Positions 28,234 through 38,486 are shown, counted from the stretch's first letter. The stretch is DNA of 64,000 bases from Polaribacter sp. HaHaR_3_91 (GCF_019278525.1 NZ_CP058986.1:3797001-3861000); one strand, 5' to 3'. Numbers and translations: made by a program. Notes: generated from the sequence alone by a model not told the origin.

Positions 28234-29202
28234 TTAATCGTAAGACTGCCCTTCTTCTTCTGCAGCTTTTTGCATTGCTGCAAACTCTTCTGGAGTTAAA
28301 TCTCCATAATAAAAATTAATAGGATTTACAGCTACATCGTTTTTATGAACTTCATAATGTAAATGTGCCGATACCGATCTACCAGTATTACCAACATATC
28401 CAATTAAGTCCCCACGTTTTACCTTGTCACCTTTTTTCGCTTTTATTTTACTCATATGGGCATAAATAGTTTTATATCCATATCCATGATCTATATAAAC
28501 CACGTTTCCAAAAGTGGCACTTCTTTGTGCTCTTATTACATCTCCATTACCAGAAGCAAAAATAGGCGTTCCTACAGGGGCTGTAAAATCCATTCCTTTA
28601 TGGAATTTTCTAATTTTTAATATTGGATGATATCTCCATTTATAGCCTGAAGCCATTCTTGTTAAATCTGCAAGTTTTACGGGCAAAATAGCAGGAATTG
28701 AAGCTAACATTTTCTCCTTTTCTTTTGCCAAATTTACAATTTCATCTAAAGATTTAGACTGCACAACCAATTGTTTAGAAAGTATATCTATGTCTTTAGT
28801 TACTTTTGCAATCATCGTAGAATTATCGAAACCATCTAAATATTTGTATCTATTTACCCCTCCAAAACCAGCTTTTCTTTGCTCATCTGATATAGGATTT
28901 GCTTCAAAATAAGTTCTATAAATATTGTTATCTCTTTCTTGTAATTGCGCCAAAATAGACGAACTTTCTTGCATTTTTTTAGAAAGCAACTCGTAATGTA
29001 ACTTTAAATTTTCTAGTTCTCTTTTTTGAGCTCGCTCTCTTGGAGACATTATAAACTGGCTAAACACAATAAAACCAATAAATGCAGATAATACTAAAGC
29101 TAAAACTCCAATAACAGTTTTCTTATAATATTCACCCTTTTTTACAGCAATTTTCCTGTAAGAAAGTGTGTCCGCATCGTAATAATATTTTACTTTTGCC
29201 AT
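28234..29202 (-). CDS. M23 family metallopeptidase
   Basis: 322 residues. One transmembrane helix (about 30-50), a coiled-coil stretch (about 55-95), and a C-terminal LytM/M23 domain (about 183-300) with zinc ligands H201 and D205 (HKGMD), and H280 and H282 (HLHYE), plus H249. The active site is complete, so it probably cleaves peptidoglycan cross-links, or acts as an EnvC-like activator if inactive. It sits in the inner membrane with the catalytic domain outside. Divergent from alaS; its likely -10 box is at 29259-29266. Confidence 0.93.
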   Translation of the reverse strand: MAKVKYYYDADTLSYRKIAVKKGEYYKKTVIGVLALVLSAFIGFIVFSQFIMSPRERAQKRELENLKLHYELLSKKMQESSSILAQLQERDNNIYRTYFEANPISDEQRKAGFGGVNRYKYLDGFDNSTMIAKVTKDIDILSKQLVVQSKSLDEIVNLAKEKEKMLASIPAILPVKLADLTRMASGYKWRYHPILKIRKFHKGMDFTAPVGTPIFASGNGDVIRAQRSATFGNVVYIDHGYGYKTIYAHMSKIKAKKGDKVKRGDLIGYVGNTGRSVSAHLHYEVHKNDVAVNPINFYYGDLTPEEFAAMQKAAEEEGQSYD

Positions 29203-29258
29203 ATTGCTAAATAGACTATTTTTGTGCTTTTATATTGAGTTTCATTTTTAATAACTCA

Positions 29259-29266
29259 CAAATTTA
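29259..29266 (-). promoter_or_regulatory. -10 box of the M23 peptidase gene
   Basis: Minus-strand TAAATTTG, an exact TAnnTTTG match, gives a leader of about 50 bases. On the opposite strand TATTTTTG at 29217-29224 is the best candidate for alaS, with a leader of about 120 bases. Confidence 0.45.
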
Positions 29267-29349
29267 CAAAATGTTTTACAACTGCTTTTTATTCGCAGTA
29301 TTTTTTAAACTAATTTAACATAATCCAACTTGTTGGAAACTTCTTTTTT

Positions 29350-31968
29350 ATGAAATCACAAGATATCCGCGCTACTTTTTTAAATTTTTTCAAAGAAAAA
29401 GCACACTTAATTGTTCCTTCTGCACCAATGGTAACTAAGGACGACCCTACATTAATGTTTGTAAATTCTGGAATGGCACCTTTTAAAGAGTATTTTTTAG
29501 GTAATGGAGTGCCAAAAAACAGCAGGATGTCAGATTCTCAAAAATGTTTACGTGTTTCTGGTAAACACAACGATTTAGAGGAAGTAGGATACGATACCTA
29601 TCATCATACATTATTTGAAATGTTAGGGAACTGGTCTTTTGGCGATTACTTTAAAAAAGAAGCAATTGCTTGGGCTTGGGAGTTATTAACTGAAGTTTAT
29701 AAAATTGATAAAGACATTTTATATGTTACTGTTTTTGAAGGTTCTGATGATGCAGATAATTTAAAAATGGATACCGAAGCTTTTGATATCTGGAAACAAT
29801 TTATTGCTGAAGATAGAATCTTAAAAGGTAACAAAAAAGATAATTTCTGGGAAATGGGTGAGCAAGGACCTTGCGGACCGTGTTCTGAAATTCATGTTGA
29901 TATCCGCTCTGCGGAAGAAAAAGCAAAAGTAGATGGACGAACTTTAATTAATGAAGATCATCCACAAGTAGTAGAAATATGGAACTTAGTTTTTATGCAG
30001 TTCAACAGAAAAGCAAACGGAACTTTAGTTGATTTACCAAACAAACATATTGATACTGGTATGGGATTTGAACGTTTGTGTATGGTAATGCAAGACGTAA
30101 AATCTAATTACGATACAGATGTTTTTACACCAATTATTAGAGAAATTGAAACAATTACTGATGTAAAATATGGCAAAAACCTAGAGCAAGATATTGCTAT
30201 TAGAGTTATTTCAGACCACGTAAGAGCCGTTGCTTTCTCTATTGCAGATGGGCAATTACCAAGTAATACAGGTGCTGGCTACGTTATTAGAAGAATTTTA
30301 AGACGTGCTGTTCGTTACGGTTTTACATTCTTAGACAAAAAACAGCCTTTTATCTATAGATTAGTAGATGTTTTAAGCAATAAAATGGGAGAAGCTTTCC
30401 CTGAATTAAAAGCACAAAAACAATTAATAGAAAATGTGATTAAGGAAGAAGAAACTTCTTTTTTAAGAACATTAGATCAAGGCTTATTATTATTAGACAG
30501 AATTATAGAAAGTACTTCTGGTAAGGAAGTTTCTGGTGATAAAGCTTTTGAATTATATGACACTTACGGTTTTCCTATCGATTTAACTTCTTTAATTCTT
30601 TCTGAAAAAGGATTGACATTAGATGAAAAAGGATTTGAAGAAGAACTACAAAAACAAAAAAACAGATCTAGAGCTGCAAGTGAAATGTCTACCGAAGACT
30701 GGACTGTTTTAGTTGATGACCCTATAGAAGAGTTTATTGGTTACGATGCTTTAGAAGCAAACGTAAAAATTACACGATACAGAAAAGTAACCTCTAAAAA
30801 AGATGGTGAAATGTTTCAATTGGTTTTCAATTTAACTCCTTTTTACCCAGAAGGTGGTGGACAAGTTGGAGACAAAGGGTATTTAGAAACCACACAAGGA
30901 GATGTTGTTTATATTTTAGACACTAAAAAAGAGAATAATGTTATTATTCACTTCACTAAGAATCTTCCAAAAAATATTAACGAAAATTTTAAAGCGGTTG
31001 TAGATCAAAAACAACGTTCTAAAACAGAGTGTAACCATACAGCTACGCATTTATTGCACCAAGCGTTAAGAGAAGTTTTAGGAACACATGTAGAGCAAAA
31101 AGGTTCTGCTGTGCATTCTAAATATTTACGTTTCGATTTTTCTCACTTTTCTAAATTAACTGTGGATGAATTACGTGAGGTAGAAAACTTTGTAAACAGA
31201 AGAATTGCAGGTAAACTTCCATTAGAAGAAAGCAGAAATATTACAATGGAAAAAGCAATTGCAGATGGTGCAATGGCTTTATTTGGTGAAAAATACGGTG
31301 ATACTGTAAGAGCTATAAAATTTGGAAAATCTATAGAACTTTGCGGTGGAACACACGTAAAAAACACCAGTGATATTTGGCATTTCAAAATTAAATCTGA
31401 AGGAGCTGTAGCTTCTGGAATTAGAAGGATAGAAGCGATTACAAATGACGCTGTAAAAGATTTTTATTCTGAAAACAATAAGGCTTTATTCGAAATTAAA
31501 GATTTATTAAACAACACAAAAGAACCTGTAAAAGCAGTACAGAAGTTACAAGATGAAAATACTTCTTTACAGAAACAAATAGAACAATTATTAAAAGATA
31601 AAGCTCAGAATTTATCTGGTGAATTAAAAAACCAATTACAAGAAATTAATGGCGTTCAGTTTTTAGCTACAAAAGTAGATTTAGACCAAAACGGAATTAA
31701 AAACTTAGCTTTTTCTTTAGGAAAAGAACATCAGAATTTATTCTTATTATTTGCTTCTTCTGCTGCAAAAGACAAAGCGATGTTAACTTGTTATATTTCA
31801 AAAGAATTGGCAAATGAACGTGGTTACGATGCTGGAAAAGTAGTAAGAGAATTAGGAAAACTAATACACGGTGGTGGTGGTGGACAAAATTTCTTTGCAA
31901 CTGCAGGTGGTAAAAACCCAGGAGGAATTCCGAAAGCTTTAGAGAAAGCAGTAGATTATTTGGTATAA
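29350..31968 (+). CDS. alaS: Alanine-tRNA ligase
   Basis: 872 residues, full length for bacterial AlaRS. The catalytic domain has [21 protein letters not shown] and the motif-3 region around [17 protein letters not shown]. The editing domain carries the four zinc ligands H563, H567 (HTATH), C665 and H669 (CGGTH). The C-Ala domain ends in [20 protein letters not shown]. It charges tRNA-Ala in the cytoplasm and clears Ser/Gly mischarge. It is divergent from the M23 peptidase gene and followed by an inverted repeat (31975-32145). Confidence 0.98.
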   Translation: MKSQDIRATFLNFFKEKAHLIVPSAPMVTKDDPTLMFVNSGMAPFKEYFLGNGVPKNSRMSDSQKCLRVSGKHNDLEEVGYDTYHHTLFEMLGNWSFGDYFKKEAIAWAWELLTEVYKIDKDILYVTVFEGSDDADNLKMDTEAFDIWKQFIAEDRILKGNKKDNFWEMGEQGPCGPCSEIHVDIRSAEEKAKVDGRTLINEDHPQVVEIWNLVFMQFNRKANGTLVDLPNKHIDTGMGFERLCMVMQDVKSNYDTDVFTPIIREIETITDVKYGKNLEQDIAIRVISDHVRAVAFSIADGQLPSNTGAGYVIRRILRRAVRYGFTFLDKKQPFIYRLVDVLSNKMGEAFPELKAQKQLIENVIKEEETSFLRTLDQGLLLLDRIIESTSGKEVSGDKAFELYDTYGFPIDLTSLILSEKGLTLDEKGFEEELQKQKNRSRAASEMSTEDWTVLVDDPIEEFIGYDALEANVKITRYRKVTSKKDGEMFQLVFNLTPFYPEGGGQVGDKGYLETTQGDVVYILDTKKENNVIIHFTKNLPKNINENFKAVVDQKQRSKTECNHTATHLLHQALREVLGTHVEQKGSAVHSKYLRFDFSHFSKLTVDELREVENFVNRRIAGKLPLEESRNITMEKAIADGAMALFGEKYGDTVRAIKFGKSIELCGGTHVKNTSDIWHFKIKSEGAVASGIRRIEAITNDAVKDFYSENNKALFEIKDLLNNTKEPVKAVQKLQDENTSLQKQIEQLLKDKAQNLSGELKNQLQEINGVQFLATKVDLDQNGIKNLAFSLGKEHQNLFLLFASSAAKDKAMLTCYISKELANERGYDAGKVVRELGKLIHGGGGGQNFFATAGGKNPGGIPKALEKAVDYLV

Positions 31969-31974
31969 AAAGTT

Positions 31975-32145
31975 TCTCGCAAAGGCACAGAGATACAAAG
32001 GTGGTGTATTATTATGTTTATCATATAAATTAAACATACAACTAAGAACACACAACTTGTAAAAAAACTTTGCGTCTTAGCGTCTCTGCGAGAGAAAAAA
32101 AACACCAAACAACTCATAAAACTTTTGCGCTTTTGTGCGAGAAGA
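31975..32145. repeat. Inverted dispersed repeat after alaS
   Basis: The left arm TCTCGCAAAGGCACAGAGAT (31975 on, ending near 32001) is an imperfect inverted copy of the right arm at 32068-32093 (CTTTGCGTCTTAGCGTCTCT then GCGAGA). A third partial copy, CTTTTGCGCTTTTGTGCGAGA, follows at about 32122-32143. This CGCAAAGGCGCAAAGA-type repeat is a known dispersed intergenic element in Bacteroidota. It separates alaS from the GSCFA gene and explains why a long open frame appears ahead of the true GSCFA start. Confidence 0.7.
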
Positions 32146-32198
32146 CACAACAATATATAAGCTTTTTCGAGAAACAAAAAAATCCACACCTTTGCAAG

Positions 32199-33149
32199 AT
32201 GAAACTCCAAACTCAAATTCCTTTAGAGCAAGAAACTAGAAACCCAATAAATTACAATTCTAAGGTGCTATTATTAGGATCTTGTTTTTCAGAAAACATT
32301 GGAGATAAGCTCAATTATTTTAAGTTTCAATCTAACCAAAATCCATTCGGAATTCTTTTTCACCCAAAAGCAATTGAAAATTTAATTACAAATGCTATAA
32401 ATGAAAAAGAATATACAGCAACAGATTTAATCTTCCAAAATGAACGTTGGCATTGTTTTGATGCGCATTCTTACCTAAGTGCTGCTGATAAAAATGAGCT
32501 TTTAAATAATCTAAATTCAGCAATTTCATCAACAAATAAAAACTTAAAAGAAGCTTCTCACCTTATTATTACTTTAGGAACTTCTTGGGTGTATCGATTT
32601 ATAGAAGACGATAAAATTGTTGCCAATTGCCATAAAATTCCGCAGAAAAAATTCATAAAAGAATTACTTACTGTAGATAAGATTTCAGAAAGCTTAGAAG
32701 CCATAATTGTGCTTTTAAAATCTATCAATAAAGACATACACATACTTTTTACGGTTTCTCCGGTTCGTCATTTAAAAGATGGCTTTATAGAAAACACGCA
32801 AAGCAAATCTCATTTAATTGCTGCGGTTCATAATGTTGTAAACCATAGAGAAAAGACACATTATTTCCCTAGTTATGAAATTATGATGGATGAATTAAGG
32901 GATTATCGTTTTTATGCAGAAGATATGGTGCATCCCAATAAAACTGCCATTAATTATATTTGGGAAAAATTTGTTGCCACTTGGTTTTCTGAAGAGACTA
33001 CTTTAACAATGAAAGAAGTGGATGTAATTCAAAAGGGACTTTCTCATAGGCCTTTCAACGAAAACTCAGCACAACATCAGCAATTTTTAAAAAATTTAGA
33101 AGTAAAAAAAGACAAATTAAAAGTTCAGTTTCCTTTTATCAATTTTTAA
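32199..33149 (+). CDS. GSCFA domain-containing protein
   Basis: About 316 residues. The defining motif GSCFSENIGDKL is near residues 23-34 and includes the active-site-like serine/cysteine; later blocks FTVSPVRHLKDG and DMVHPNKTAINYIWEKF complete an SGNH-hydrolase fold. GSCFA proteins are Bacteroidota proteins thought to be lipase or esterase relatives; substrate unknown. The frame extends 43 codons upstream into the dispersed repeat, but the ATG at 32199 begins the conserved part and follows a promoter-like CACCTTTG. Confidence 0.88.
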   Translation: MKLQTQIPLEQETRNPINYNSKVLLLGSCFSENIGDKLNYFKFQSNQNPFGILFHPKAIENLITNAINEKEYTATDLIFQNERWHCFDAHSYLSAADKNELLNNLNSAISSTNKNLKEASHLIITLGTSWVYRFIEDDKIVANCHKIPQKKFIKELLTVDKISESLEAIIVLLKSINKDIHILFTVSPVRHLKDGFIENTQSKSHLIAAVHNVVNHREKTHYFPSYEIMMDELRDYRFYAEDMVHPNKTAINYIWEKFVATWFSEETTLTMKEVDVIQKGLSHRPFNENSAQHQQFLKNLEVKKDKLKVQFPFINF

Positions 33150-33223
33150 AGCACAAAAAAATAAAATTAATTTACTTAAAAATTTTATGTAAATTCCCTT
33201 CTTATAACTTTTAACCTCCAAAA

Positions 33224-33610
33224 ATGAGTAAGAAAATATTAATTGGTATAATTTCAGGACTGTTACTAGGCATGTTCATAACATCCATTTTTGTTTCAGA
33301 TGAAATTAATGTATCAAAACTCATTTTAACAAAAATTACGGCAACCTCAATAATAACAGGATTTATTTGTGGTATTTACGCCCATATATCAAAATCTAAA
33401 ATAAAAGTATTTATTGTTTCTATTTTTATAGGAATCATTATTTTCTATACCAAATACCTTATTACTGGTCATAATTTTGATCCATTAACTATGGGAGCTT
33501 TTGTAGGGGCAATGCTAGGTGGAATCTTTGCTTTCTTTAGAAAAGCGACACATTCTATAAAAAAATACAACAGATTACAAAGACACAAACAAAAAGGTTT
33601 TAAGAAATAA
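33224..33610 (+). CDS. Small four-helix membrane protein, unknown
   Basis: 128 residues with hydrophobic helices at about 4-24, 38-55, 61-80 and 88-105 and a basic tail (KKYNRLQRHKQKGFKK). The repeated small-residue patterns (GIISGLLLGMF and GAFVGAMLGGIFAF) suggest close helix packing. No family recognised. It stands alone, followed by a strong bidirectional hairpin, so it is probably its own transcript. Confidence 0.65.
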   Translation: MSKKILIGIISGLLLGMFITSIFVSDEINVSKLILTKITATSIITGFICGIYAHISKSKIKVFIVSIFIGIIIFYTKYLITGHNFDPLTMGAFVGAMLGGIFAFFRKATHSIKKYNRLQRHKQKGFKK

Positions 33611-33635
33611 ACTTTTTAATTTTAAACAAAAAAAA

Positions 33636-33666
33636 ATAGAATTCTAACACGAAGTTAAAATTCTAT
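33636..33666. terminator. Bidirectional terminator
   Basis: A 13-base stem ATAGAATTCTAAC/GTTAAAATTCTAT with one mismatch and a 5-base loop, with A run before and T run after. It sits between the convergent membrane-protein and rhodanese genes, so it can serve both strands. Confidence 0.75.
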
Positions 33667-33724
33667 CTTTTTTATCCTATGAATAAAACCCTTCATTAAA
33701 AACAGGTTTTACAAACGTTTATTT

Positions 33725-34036
33725 TTAAGAAACGTGTTGATCTACGTTTTGCCAAGGACCTCCATTGATAACATCTACTCCATGTTTTTCTAAAAACTGA
33801 GTTGCTTGTCCGCTTCTTGCTCCACTTCTACAAACAGCAATTACAGGTTTGTTCCAAGCTTTAATTTTTTCAACTTCTAAAGGAATAACCGTTAAAACTA
33901 TGTGTTCTGCTCCTTCTGTATGTCCTTCATCCCACTCTTCTTGTGTTCTTACATCTAAAATTACAGCTCCTTTTTCTAAGTATTCTTTAATTTCTGCACT
34001 CATATCTTTTCTTTTAAACATGTCAAATAGACCCAT
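33725..34036 (-). CDS. Rhodanese-like domain protein
   Basis: 103 residues, a single rhodanese domain. The active-site loop is CRSGARS with C69, and the fold motifs VILDVRTQEEWDEGHTEGAEHI are complete. The cytoplasmic protein could carry persulfide sulfur. An ATG at the twelfth codon is also possible. Its own -10 box lies in the end of the hydroxylase gene (34067-34074). Confidence 0.92.
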   Translation of the reverse strand: MGLFDMFKRKDMSAEIKEYLEKGAVILDVRTQEEWDEGHTEGAEHIVLTVIPLEVEKIKAWNKPVIAVCRSGARSGQATQFLEKHGVDVINGGPWQNVDQHVS

Positions 34037-34054
34037 GTTGTTTTTATTTTAATA

Positions 34055-35800
34055 TTAAACTTGACACAAAATTAATCCATTTTCAATTAGCTTTGTGTAG
34101 CTTTTGTTACATTTTAAAACTTCTAATCTCTCTAAAATGGTCTTCTTAATAGAAAAATTACTTTGCAAAGCTAATTCATATAATTCTAAAAGCAACAACC
34201 AATCTCCTTGAAATTTGCTATTTAACTGATTAAATATTTCTGTTATTTTTTTATTAGTTGAAGACTCTTCTTCTCTTAGAACTCTAACTTCATCATACAA
34301 GGCATACAATTCTTGTTCACTTTCTGAGTATTTAATTTTATGTGTTTTAGTTTCAGATACTTTTCCTAAACCTAAAAAAGAATCTACATCTGCAGGACCT
34401 GCATAGCCAGAAACTACCTCTTTACCAACTGCCATATCATAAATTCCCCATTCTGGTTGAAACAAAACTTCCTCCTTATAAGTAACCGTGCAATCATCAA
34501 AAGAAATAATTAAAATTTTGCCTCTTAAATCCCTAGTTCCGGTAATTGCTTTTCCTTTTACAATAACGCCACTCTCAAATTCTAAAGTCATAAATTCACC
34601 TTCGTAAATTCCGTACGCTTTTAAATCTCTCGGGCTCATGTCTTCTATTGGTAAATTAATTCCTTTTAATTTACCAACCGGACTTCCAAAACCACTAGCA
34701 TGACTAGTAATTCCATGCCCAATTAATTCTTTATCTCTATTAGACAACGCCGTAGCACCTGTAGTTTGAAAATAAGCTACTTTATTATTTTTAAACTGAA
34801 TAACTTTGGTAAAAACACCAGAAATTTGAATTCCCGTTGTCAATTCTATGGTTCCTAAATTATCAGAATTTATTAATTTCTGAATACTTTTCAATCCGCC
34901 AGTTCTTATCGCCATTGTATTGGCAAATTCATCTAACACCAAGCTTAAATAAGCAAAATCTGGAGTTACAAATAATTGCGGTTGCGGTTTTGTAATATCA
35001 AAATTTATAGTTGCTGCATCAATAGAATACGCAACTTTTTTCACTTCATCTTGCATACACCAAGCACTCTCTCCAATAGAGGAAAGTAAACCTGCTCCGT
35101 ATATTTTAGGATTATCTAAAGTACCAATCAACCCGTATTCTACTGTCCACCAATGTAAATTTCTAATTTGTGCCATTTCAGACAATTCGCCCATGTTATT
35201 TTGTAGATAAGCTACTTTTTGTTCTGCATTATCTATTTCACTTTCTGTTGAATTTGGATTTTCTTTTAAGATGGATAAAAGCCTGATTGCTTCATACATT
35301 TCATAATCTTTAGCAGATGAAATTGCTTTACTACCAATCTCCCCAAACCTTCGTAAATATTCTGCATATTCAGGATTCGAAATAATAGGCGCATGACCTG
35401 CTGCTTCATGAATGATGTCTGGTGCTGGTGTATATTCGATATGATTTATGGTTCGCATATCGGATGCAATCACCAAGACATTATAAGCCTGAAATTCCAT
35501 AAATGCATTGGGCGGAATAAAACCATCAACCGAAACCGCAGCCCAACCAATTTCTTTTAAAATCCTATTCATACCTTCCATATAAGGAATGTTTTCTACA
35601 GAAATACCCGTTTTCTCTAAACCTGTCATATAAGATTTATGCGCTACTTTACTTAAGTAATCTACATTCATTCTCATTACATAACGCCAAACAGCTTGGT
35701 TTTGCGCTGTATATTCTTCATACGGCTGTTGTACCACAAACTTGTGTAGATGCTTGGGTAATTTTTTAGTGACTTCGTTTAATTCGAAATGGAGGCTCAT
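34055..35800 (-). CDS. Aromatic amino acid hydroxylase with long C-terminal extension
   Basis: 581 residues. Residues about 25-320 are a biopterin-dependent hydroxylase: H131 and H136 in PDIIHEAAGHAP and E221 in WWTVEYG form the iron site. Phenylalanine to tyrosine conversion is the likeliest reaction, but Trp or Tyr hydroxylation cannot be excluded. The remaining 260 residues have no match to the usual regulatory or tetramer parts; they contain TGTRDLRGKILIISFDDCTVTY and a helical C terminus. Longer hydroxylases of this layout occur in Flavobacteriia. No pterin-recycling dehydratase gene is in the window. Confidence 0.88.
   Translation of the reverse strand: MSLHFELNEVTKKLPKHLHKFVVQQPYEEYTAQNQAVWRYVMRMNVDYLSKVAHKSYMTGLEKTGISVENIPYMEGMNRILKEIGWAAVSVDGFIPPNAFMEFQAYNVLVIASDMRTINHIEYTPAPDIIHEAAGHAPIISNPEYAEYLRRFGEIGSKAISSAKDYEMYEAIRLLSILKENPNSTESEIDNAEQKVAYLQNNMGELSEMAQIRNLHWWTVEYGLIGTLDNPKIYGAGLLSSIGESAWCMQDEVKKVAYSIDAATINFDITKPQPQLFVTPDFAYLSLVLDEFANTMAIRTGGLKSIQKLINSDNLGTIELTTGIQISGVFTKVIQFKNNKVAYFQTTGATALSNRDKELIGHGITSHASGFGSPVGKLKGINLPIEDMSPRDLKAYGIYEGEFMTLEFESGVIVKGKAITGTRDLRGKILIISFDDCTVTYKEEVLFQPEWGIYDMAVGKEVVSGYAGPADVDSFLGLGKVSETKTHKIKYSESEQELYALYDEVRVLREEESSTNKKITEIFNQLNSKFQGDWLLLLELYELALQSNFSIKKTILERLEVLKCNKSYTKLIENGLILCQV
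34067..34074 (-). promoter_or_regulatory. -10 box of rhodanese gene inside the hydroxylase 3' end
   Basis: Minus strand TAATTTTG matches TAnnTTTG exactly, 31-38 bases upstream of the rhodanese ATG. Confidence 0.45.
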
Positions 35801-35911
35801 TAAAAAAGTATTGAATTATTCTTACAATAATACGCTTTAAAATAATGATTATTTATTTAAAACATGTTAAAATCATTTTTACACACACTAATCGCAAAGT
35901 AAGAATCTTTT

Positions 35912-35931
35912 AAGTGTAACATTTTACACTT
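35912..35931 (+). terminator. Hairpin upstream of small membrane protein
   Basis: AAGTGTAA/TTACACTT form a perfect 8-base stem with loop CATT, followed by TTTT. It lies upstream of the gene at 35968 and could end transcription coming from the left or serve in the leader. Confidence 0.45.
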
Positions 35932-35967
35932 TTTTACTACTTATAATTAAATACTAAATTATTAATT

Positions 35968-36240
35968 ATGGCAGGAGGAGGTTTTATAGCACACATGATT
36001 GCAAGTCTAAGTACTAATAAACGATCTCATATTTCTACTTTTGATAAAATCAAAAGCCATAAAAAAAGCGAAAAGAGTGAACTTCATTTTGATAAAAAAG
36101 CAAGCCCATCTCAATTAAAAAAAATCAAAGAAGAAATTATCAAAGAAAATGAAATTGCTTTTAAAAGAAAAGTAGCTATCCTAATGCTATTAATTATTGT
36201 TATTTTAATCGCTTTAAATTATATAGGATATTCTTTATAA
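35968..36240 (+). CDS. Small tail-anchored membrane protein, unknown
   Basis: 90 residues: a short N-terminal MAGGGFIAHMIASL, a strongly basic helical middle (lysines at about 27-65) and one C-terminal membrane helix (about 69-89). No family is recognised beyond a hypothetical group in Flavobacteriia with the same MAGGGF start. A hairpin terminator follows. Role unknown. Confidence 0.65.
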   Translation: MAGGGFIAHMIASLSTNKRSHISTFDKIKSHKKSEKSELHFDKKASPSQLKKIKEEIIKENEIAFKRKVAILMLLIIVILIALNYIGYSL

Positions 36241-36246
36241 CAAAAA

Positions 36247-36276
36247 AAACAGACTACCTTAAAAGATAGTCTGTTT
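36247..36276. terminator. Bidirectional terminator between convergent genes
   Basis: Perfect 10-base stem AAACAGACTA/TAGTCTGTTT with a 10-base loop and flanking A run, between the small membrane protein and the ankyrin gene. Confidence 0.75.
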
Positions 36277-36306
36277 GCTTTAGATTAATTAATTCAAATA
36301 ATAATA

Positions 36307-36693
36307 CTAAAGTGATTCTTTTATAACTTTAACGGCATCAAAAGCTTTAGATCTTTTTGCCATATCTAAGGCAGTCATATTTCCTCTGGTAGATTTTACT
36401 CTTAATTTAGCGCCATTATCAATTAAAAGTTTTACAATTTCAGCTTTATTATACCTTGCAGCATACATTAATGGTGTTAAACCATTTGATTTTTTGTTTA
36501 TATTTTCTCCTCTTTCTATTAAAGCTTTTACGGCTTCATAATTCCCCATTCGTATCAGCTTTAAAAAAGCACTAACATTATAATGCGGTTTAATCGTTAC
36601 TACTTTCTTAAGACTCAAGGTTTCTGGAGTCGTTGCATTTATAGATCCAAATGCAAAAAGACAAAGTAATAATGGTAATATTATTTTTTTCAT
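36307..36693 (-). CDS. Exported ankyrin-repeat protein
   Basis: 128 residues with a signal peptide (MKKIILPLLLCLFAFGSINA), a short N-terminal linker and three ankyrin-like units, the clearest being NGLTPLMYAARYNKAEIVKLLIDNGA and a shorter one ending ALDMAKR. The protein is probably periplasmic. The partner is unknown; ankyrin proteins usually bind another protein, sometimes a catalase or toxin, but no such neighbour is here. Confidence 0.85.
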   Translation of the reverse strand: MKKIILPLLLCLFAFGSINATTPETLSLKKVVTIKPHYNVSAFLKLIRMGNYEAVKALIERGENINKKSNGLTPLMYAARYNKAEIVKLLIDNGAKLRVKSTRGNMTALDMAKRSKAFDAVKVIKESL

Positions 36694-36968
36694 GACTATA
36701 GGTTTTAAGTTAATTTTATAAGTGTTTGTTCTTTTTATATAGACTTATAATTATTTAAATTGTTTCAAAAAAACCTTCTATTAACAAGGTTTTAACAAAT
36801 CATCTTTATTTTGATAAGAAAAAAAACGAATCAATCATTAAATAAATCTAGCTTCATTTATACAGTCCTTTTTACAATGTTACTTTACGTTATCGGTTTC
36901 GTAAAAATTTGATAAAATCAATATAAACGGTAAAATATTTCTTAATTTTACTGTTCAATTTTAAGACA

Positions 36969-38486
36969 ATGGACAAGAAAGTTATACTAATGATTTTAGA
37001 TGGTTGGGGAATTACACAAGACCCTAAGGTATCTGCTATTTACAATGCAAAAACTCCTTTTATAAACGGTTTATACGACAAATACCCTAATGCTCAATTA
37101 AGGACAGACGGAGAACATGTTGGTTTGCCAGAAGGACAAATGGGAAATTCTGAAGTTGGACACATGAATTTAGGTGCTGGTAGAATTGTATATCAGAATC
37201 TAGCTCGTATTAATAAAGCTGTTAAAGAAAATACTTTAGGGCAAGAAAAAGTATTATTAGATACTTTTAAATACGCAAAAGAGAATAACAAAGACGTTCA
37301 TTTATTAGGACTAGTTTCTAATGGAGGAATTCATGCACACATTAATCACTTAAAAGGATTATTAGATGTTGCTAAAGAAAACAATGTAGATAATGTGTAT
37401 TTACACGCATTTACAGACGGTAGAGATTGTGATCCAAAATCTGCTCCTTATTTCTTAAATGAGGTTCAAGAACACATGGATAAAAGTACTGGTGAAGTAG
37501 CAACCGTAACAGGTCGTTATTATGCTATGGATAGAGATAACCGTTGGGAACGTGTAAAGGAAGCGTATGATGGTGTTGTTAATGGAGTTGGTACAAAAAC
37601 AACTGATATTATTGATACTATAAAAACGAATTACGAAGCTGGTATTACCGATGAATTTCACAAACCAATCATTGTAACTAATGAAGATGGTTCTCCAAAG
37701 GCTCAAATTAAAGAAGGTGATGTTGTACTTTTCTTTAACTACAGAACAGATAGAGGTAGAGAATTGACAAATGCGTTGTCTCAAAATGATTTCCCTGAAT
37801 TTGGAATGAAAAAATTAGACCTTTATTTTACAACCATCACTTTATATGATGCAAGTTTTAAAGGAATTAACGTGATCTATAATACTGATAACATTAAAAA
37901 TACTTTAGGAGAAGTTTTATCTAAAGCGGGTAAAAAACAAATTAGAATTGCAGAGACAGAAAAGTATCCGCACGTTACATTTTTCTTTTCTGGTGGACAA
38001 GAAACTCCGTTTGAAGGGGAATCTAGAATTTTAAGAAACTCGCCAAAAGTGGCTACTTACGATTTAAAACCAGAAATGTCTGCATACGAGTTAAAAGATG
38101 CTTTGTGTGAAGATTTAAAGAAAGGTGAAGCTGATTTTGTTTGCTTAAACTTTGCAAATGGAGATATGGTTGGTCATACAGGAATGATGGATGCTGCTAT
38201 TAAAGCTTGTGAGGCTGTAGATATTTGTGCTAAAGAAGTTATAGAAACTGGTTTAGATAATGGATATTCTATTTTATTAATTGCAGATCATGGTAACTGT
38301 GAAACAATGATGAATCCTGATGGATCTCCTCATACAGCACACACTACAAACCCTGTTCCTTTTATTCTAATTGATAAAGAAATTAAATCGATAAACAGTG
38401 GTGTTTTAGGTGATATTGCTCCTACAATTTTAGATTTAATGAATCTAGAACAACCAAAAGAAATGACACAACATTCTTTATTATAA
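36969..38486 (+). CDS. gpmI: 2,3-bisphosphoglycerate-independent phosphoglycerate mutase
   Basis: 505 residues, normal for iPGM. It interconverts 3- and 2-phosphoglycerate in glycolysis with two manganese ions. D11 (LMILDGWG), the nucleophile S61 in GQMGNSEVGH, DGRD (about 149-152), and the C-terminal ADHGNCE and HTTNPVPF are all present. A 275-base upstream gap with no gene precedes it; no exact promoter box was found there. It is followed after 17 bases by the thioredoxin-like lipoprotein gene. Confidence 0.97.
   Translation: MDKKVILMILDGWGITQDPKVSAIYNAKTPFINGLYDKYPNAQLRTDGEHVGLPEGQMGNSEVGHMNLGAGRIVYQNLARINKAVKENTLGQEKVLLDTFKYAKENNKDVHLLGLVSNGGIHAHINHLKGLLDVAKENNVDNVYLHAFTDGRDCDPKSAPYFLNEVQEHMDKSTGEVATVTGRYYAMDRDNRWERVKEAYDGVVNGVGTKTTDIIDTIKTNYEAGITDEFHKPIIVTNEDGSPKAQIKEGDVVLFFNYRTDRGRELTNALSQNDFPEFGMKKLDLYFTTITLYDASFKGINVIYNTDNIKNTLGEVLSKAGKKQIRIAETEKYPHVTFFFSGGQETPFEGESRILRNSPKVATYDLKPEMSAYELKDALCEDLKKGEADFVCLNFANGDMVGHTGMMDAAIKACEAVDICAKEVIETGLDNGYSILLIADHGNCETMMNPDGSPHTAHTTNPVPFILIDKEIKSINSGVLGDIAPTILDLMNLEQPKEMTQHSLL

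Noticed and set aside
32070..32198. 43-codon extension ahead of GSCFA
   Set aside because: It translates the dispersed repeat; the conserved protein begins at 32199.
36770..36793. Hairpin AAAACCTT/AAGGTTTT upstream of the ankyrin gene as a riboswitch or terminator
   Set aside because: Short stem with no conserved aptamer features; a minus-strand T run makes a weak terminator possible but there is no gene upstream to end.
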